A DNA stretch of 64,000 nt, from contig NZ_CP067041.1 in assembly GCF_016599855.1 (NCBI RefSeq), positions 2,232,001 through 2,296,000 of the forward strand. Reading direction: 5' to 3'. Below the pieces are notes generated by a model. The model made no database searches and was not told where the DNA came from. It worked only from the letters and a program-made list of their open reading frames with translations. Below, piece after piece: positions 62,066-64,000 of the stretch. A program made the position numbers and the translations under genes. Every line of letters starts with the position of its first letter. The first letter of the stretch is position 1. This DNA is from Bradyrhizobium diazoefficiens. GTDB lineage: Bacteria; Pseudomonadota; Alphaproteobacteria; Rhizobiales; Xanthobacteraceae.

Positions 62066-63415
62066 TTGACTACCTTACACTACGCCGCGGGTGGCGGTCT
62101 CGACTCGCAAGGTAACTTCACAGCGGGTGCAGATGGCTTCAATCTCGCAGACATCGAGTATGCCGACCAGGCGAATGCACTGCCGAGCGGCGTGCAGGGG
62201 CTGGCCTGGCTCGATCAATATCATGGCGTGACTCAGGACTTCATCAACCAGGTGACGCCCTTCCTCAACAATCCGAAAGTGTTCGGCTTCTATCTCGTCG
62301 ATGAGCCCGACCCGAGCGGGCAGTCGGGCCCGCAGGCCAGCGCGGCTGACTTGATGGCGGAATCCGACTGGATCCACCAGCATGATCCCGGCGCCAAGAC
62401 TTTCACCGTCCTGGACAACATGGGCACGTCGGACAATCCGAGTTACGACAATACCTATAACACCGCGAACACCCACATCGACTACTTCGGTCTGGATTGG
62501 TATCCAGTGTGGTCGGATCGTTCGAACGTCGATCTCAGCACCATCGACAAGTACGTCGCTGCTGCGGAGCATGCAGGCATTCCGCTCGACTCGATCGTTC
62601 CGGTGTACCAGGCGTTCGGAGGAGGCGGCTGGACTACCGAAACCGGTAGCCAGGTCGTGATGCCGACTGCCGAGCAAGCGCAGGCAATGATCAATCACTG
62701 GGCGGACCTCGTTCCCAACCCGGCGTTCGACTATGCCTACGCGTGGGGTTCGCAGAATGGCGACACCGCGCTTGCGGACTCGCCGGAATTGCAGAAGGTG
62801 TTCCTCGCGCACAACACGAGCGAGAGCACATCGACCTCCGTCCCTCCGGCCGCTAGTGCTCCGATCGCCGAAACGCCGACCGGCACGCCGGTTTCCGATC
62901 ATAGCGGAAGTTCGGCCACCGACGGCAGCACGTCTCCAATTGCCGATGCAGCCGGAAGCACTGCGACGGACGGCAGCACGACGCCTGTTGCCGATGCCGG
63001 CGGAAGCACCGTTGGCACAACCGGAAGCTCCACGCCGACGACCAGCCCGACTGAAGGCACGACACCGGTTTCCGCTTCGGACGGAACGACGGGCACCTCG
63101 ACCGGCGGTACCATTGATACCGGTCACTGGAATGGTCATGATCACTGGTCGGCCGGCTCATCCGGGTCGACGATTGCGGACACCGGCGGGCACAGCAACC
63201 ACGGCGGGAGCTTCGATTTCTCGCAGTTGATCAATGGCGCCACGTCGCCTTCGTCCGGAGATCATGGCGGGTGGCGAGGCCTAACCACGATGTCGTCATC
63301 CGCGACGTCGGATCCGACCACTGACCAGACGGCTACGTGGGACTCGGGATCTTTCGTCGGACATCTGGCTGACTTCATGACTCACCATAACGACCATCAC
63401 GCCTGGCACTCGTGA
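62066..63415 (+). CDS. Glycoside hydrolase-like protein, probable type I secretion substrate
   Basis: A 449-residue acidic protein. Residues 1-255 look like a TIM-barrel glycosidase: LTTLHYAAGGGLDSQGNF, NPKVFGFYLVDEPDPSG with a candidate acid Glu (E80), HIDYFGLDWYPVWSD, SIVPVYQAFGGGGWTTE and FDYAYAWGSQNGD. Residues 260-360 are a Ser/Thr/Gly/Asp linker with repeated ATDGST blocks, and the end is His/Asp-rich (THHNDHHAWHS). There is no signal peptide, and a type I secretion ABC gene follows, so export through it is likely. TTG at 62066 with AGAGGGGAATAGCA is preferred to GTG at 61988. The substrate is unknown. Confidence 0.7.
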   Translation: MTTLHYAAGGGLDSQGNFTAGADGFNLADIEYADQANALPSGVQGLAWLDQYHGVTQDFINQVTPFLNNPKVFGFYLVDEPDPSGQSGPQASAADLMAESDWIHQHDPGAKTFTVLDNMGTSDNPSYDNTYNTANTHIDYFGLDWYPVWSDRSNVDLSTIDKYVAAAEHAGIPLDSIVPVYQAFGGGGWTTETGSQVVMPTAEQAQAMINHWADLVPNPAFDYAYAWGSQNGDTALADSPELQKVFLAHNTSESTSTSVPPAASAPIAETPTGTPVSDHSGSSATDGSTSPIADAAGSTATDGSTTPVADAGGSTVGTTGSSTPTTSPTEGTTPVSASDGTTGTSTGGTIDTGHWNGHDHWSAGSSGSTIADTGGHSNHGGSFDFSQLINGATSPSSGDHGGWRGLTTMSSSATSDPTTDQTATWDSGSFVGHLADFMTHHNDHHAWHS

Positions 63416-63440
63416 GTTCGTAGCGTAGTTTGCAACAAGA

Positions 63441-63468
63441 GCATACGCGCGGTCCGCCGCGCGTATGC
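63441..63468. terminator. Strong hairpin after the glycosidase-like gene
   Basis: GCATACGCGCGG pairs perfectly with CCGCGCGTATGC over 12 bases with loop TCCG, 25 bases after the stop. No U-run follows, so it may act as an RNA-stabilising or pausing hairpin that separates expression of cargo and transporter. A second hairpin, CATTCCGC/GCGGAATG, lies at 63518-63538. Confidence 0.6.
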
Positions 63469-63618
63469 CCAATGTGGGGGAATTCCTCGCGACCGCAGTG
63501 GTCGAGAGGCGGGGTGCCATTCCGCGCACGGCGGAATGTTGAAATGCGGGCGTCCTGACGCTCGATTGCATGCAATTTTCAACCCGCTTACCGCCGCCCG
63601 ATCAAGGGCGGCCCGGAT

Positions 63619-64000
63619 ATGCATATGCACGCTTCGGCAAAACAATCTGCGCTCGCGGGCGCTTTTCGTCGGATACGTCCCGGTCTGATCGCGGCCGGCG
63701 GATTATCCATCTTTATTAATCTGCTGGTGTTCGTTTCGCCGCTCTACACCATGCAGATCTACGATCGGGTGCTGACGAGCCGCAACGGGATGACGCTGTT
63801 GCTGCTCTCGCTTATCGCGCTCGCGCTCTTCGTCAGCTACGCGGCCCTGGAGCATTTTCGCAGCCGGGTGCTCGTACAAACAGGGCTTCATTTCGATGGG
63901 CTTATCTCGGGGGAGACGTTCGAGACCGCGCTCGGACAGGCGCTGAGCACAAGCAGCTCGCATCATGTTCAGCTGCTGCGCGACGTCGACACCTTGCGAG
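63619..64000 (+). CDS. Type I secretion ABC transporter/permease (PrsD-like), partial
   Basis: The first 127 residues are visible before the window ends. After a short basic N-terminus comes a membrane domain with GGLSIFINLLVFVSPLYTMQ, IYDRVLTSRNGMTLLLLSLI and ALEHFRSRVLVQTGLHFDG, typical of the PrsD/AprD/HasD exporters of type I systems; the ATPase domain is outside. The usual membrane fusion partner (PrsE-like) would be expected next. The ATG at 63619 or 63625 can serve as start. The gene lies 203 bases after the glycosidase-like gene, its probable cargo. Confidence 0.85.
   Translation, partial: MHMHASAKQSALAGAFRRIRPGLIAAGGLSIFINLLVFVSPLYTMQIYDRVLTSRNGMTLLLLSLIALALFVSYAALEHFRSRVLVQTGLHFDGLISGETFETALGQALSTSSSHHVQLLRDVDTLR

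Overview
The window looks like chromosomal DNA of a Bradyrhizobium or a very close relative (alpha-Proteobacteria, Nitrobacteraceae). The grounds are high GC with GC-rich third positions, several secreted or lipoprotein families that I know mainly from Bradyrhizobium and Rhodopseudomonas, the typical housekeeping block of dxs, tlyA and a TrmA-type methyltransferase, and three families of dispersed palindromic intergenic repeats. This is inference from pattern recognition; no search was run.

From 1 to about 52,000 the DNA is mostly core. It starts with a PAP2 phosphatase/DUF3147 operon, small stress-type proteins (DUF4142, PRC-barrel), an EmrAB-type efflux pair, a nitronate monooxygenase-like enzyme, an aldo/keto reductase and a PLP aminotransferase. 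Then come ribB(A), a glutaryl-CoA dehydrogenase-like gene, an MBL hydrolase, an amino-acid-type ABC binding protein beside an acyl-CoA synthetase, cell-wall enzymes (extensin-like, L,D-transpeptidase), CorA, pdxH, a CbpA-like DnaJ, an ECF sigma/anti-sigma pair, fabI, aroC, a class III cyclase and clpS. A fluoride-response operon follows: riboswitch plus terminator, then MFS, two FluC/CrcB proteins and DUF190. Next are a TrmA-type methyltransferase, tlyA, a nucleoside deoxyribosyltransferase, dxs, xseB, a histone-deacetylase-like amidohydrolase, a 5'-nucleotidase and fatty-acid genes. Three decayed gene remnants (two SDRs and a PhoD phosphatase, each lacking its N-terminus) lie in the first 9 kb.

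At 52,071 an intact tRNA-Gln(TTG) is followed by about 7.1 kb of accessory DNA that ends in a degenerate copy of the 3' half of the same tRNA and its downstream flank (59,211-59,280). This looks like an old tRNA-targeted island without a remaining integrase. Its cargo is a compact metal-transport-like set: a DUF5132 small membrane protein, a large P-type ATPase with an N-terminal HMA2-like domain, two more proteins with the same GRxRxxI-type HMA2 signature, a DUF445 membrane protein and a zinc-ribbon peptide. The combination suggests a dedicated metal-handling system, possibly with a compartment or membrane-chaperone aspect. It is the most interesting part of the window.

The last 5 kb is gene-poor accessory DNA with a few small proteins, a tandem repeat and, at the right edge, a glycoside-hydrolase-like protein without a signal peptide. 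It lies directly upstream of a type I secretion ABC transporter that runs off the window, so it is probably that transporter's cargo.
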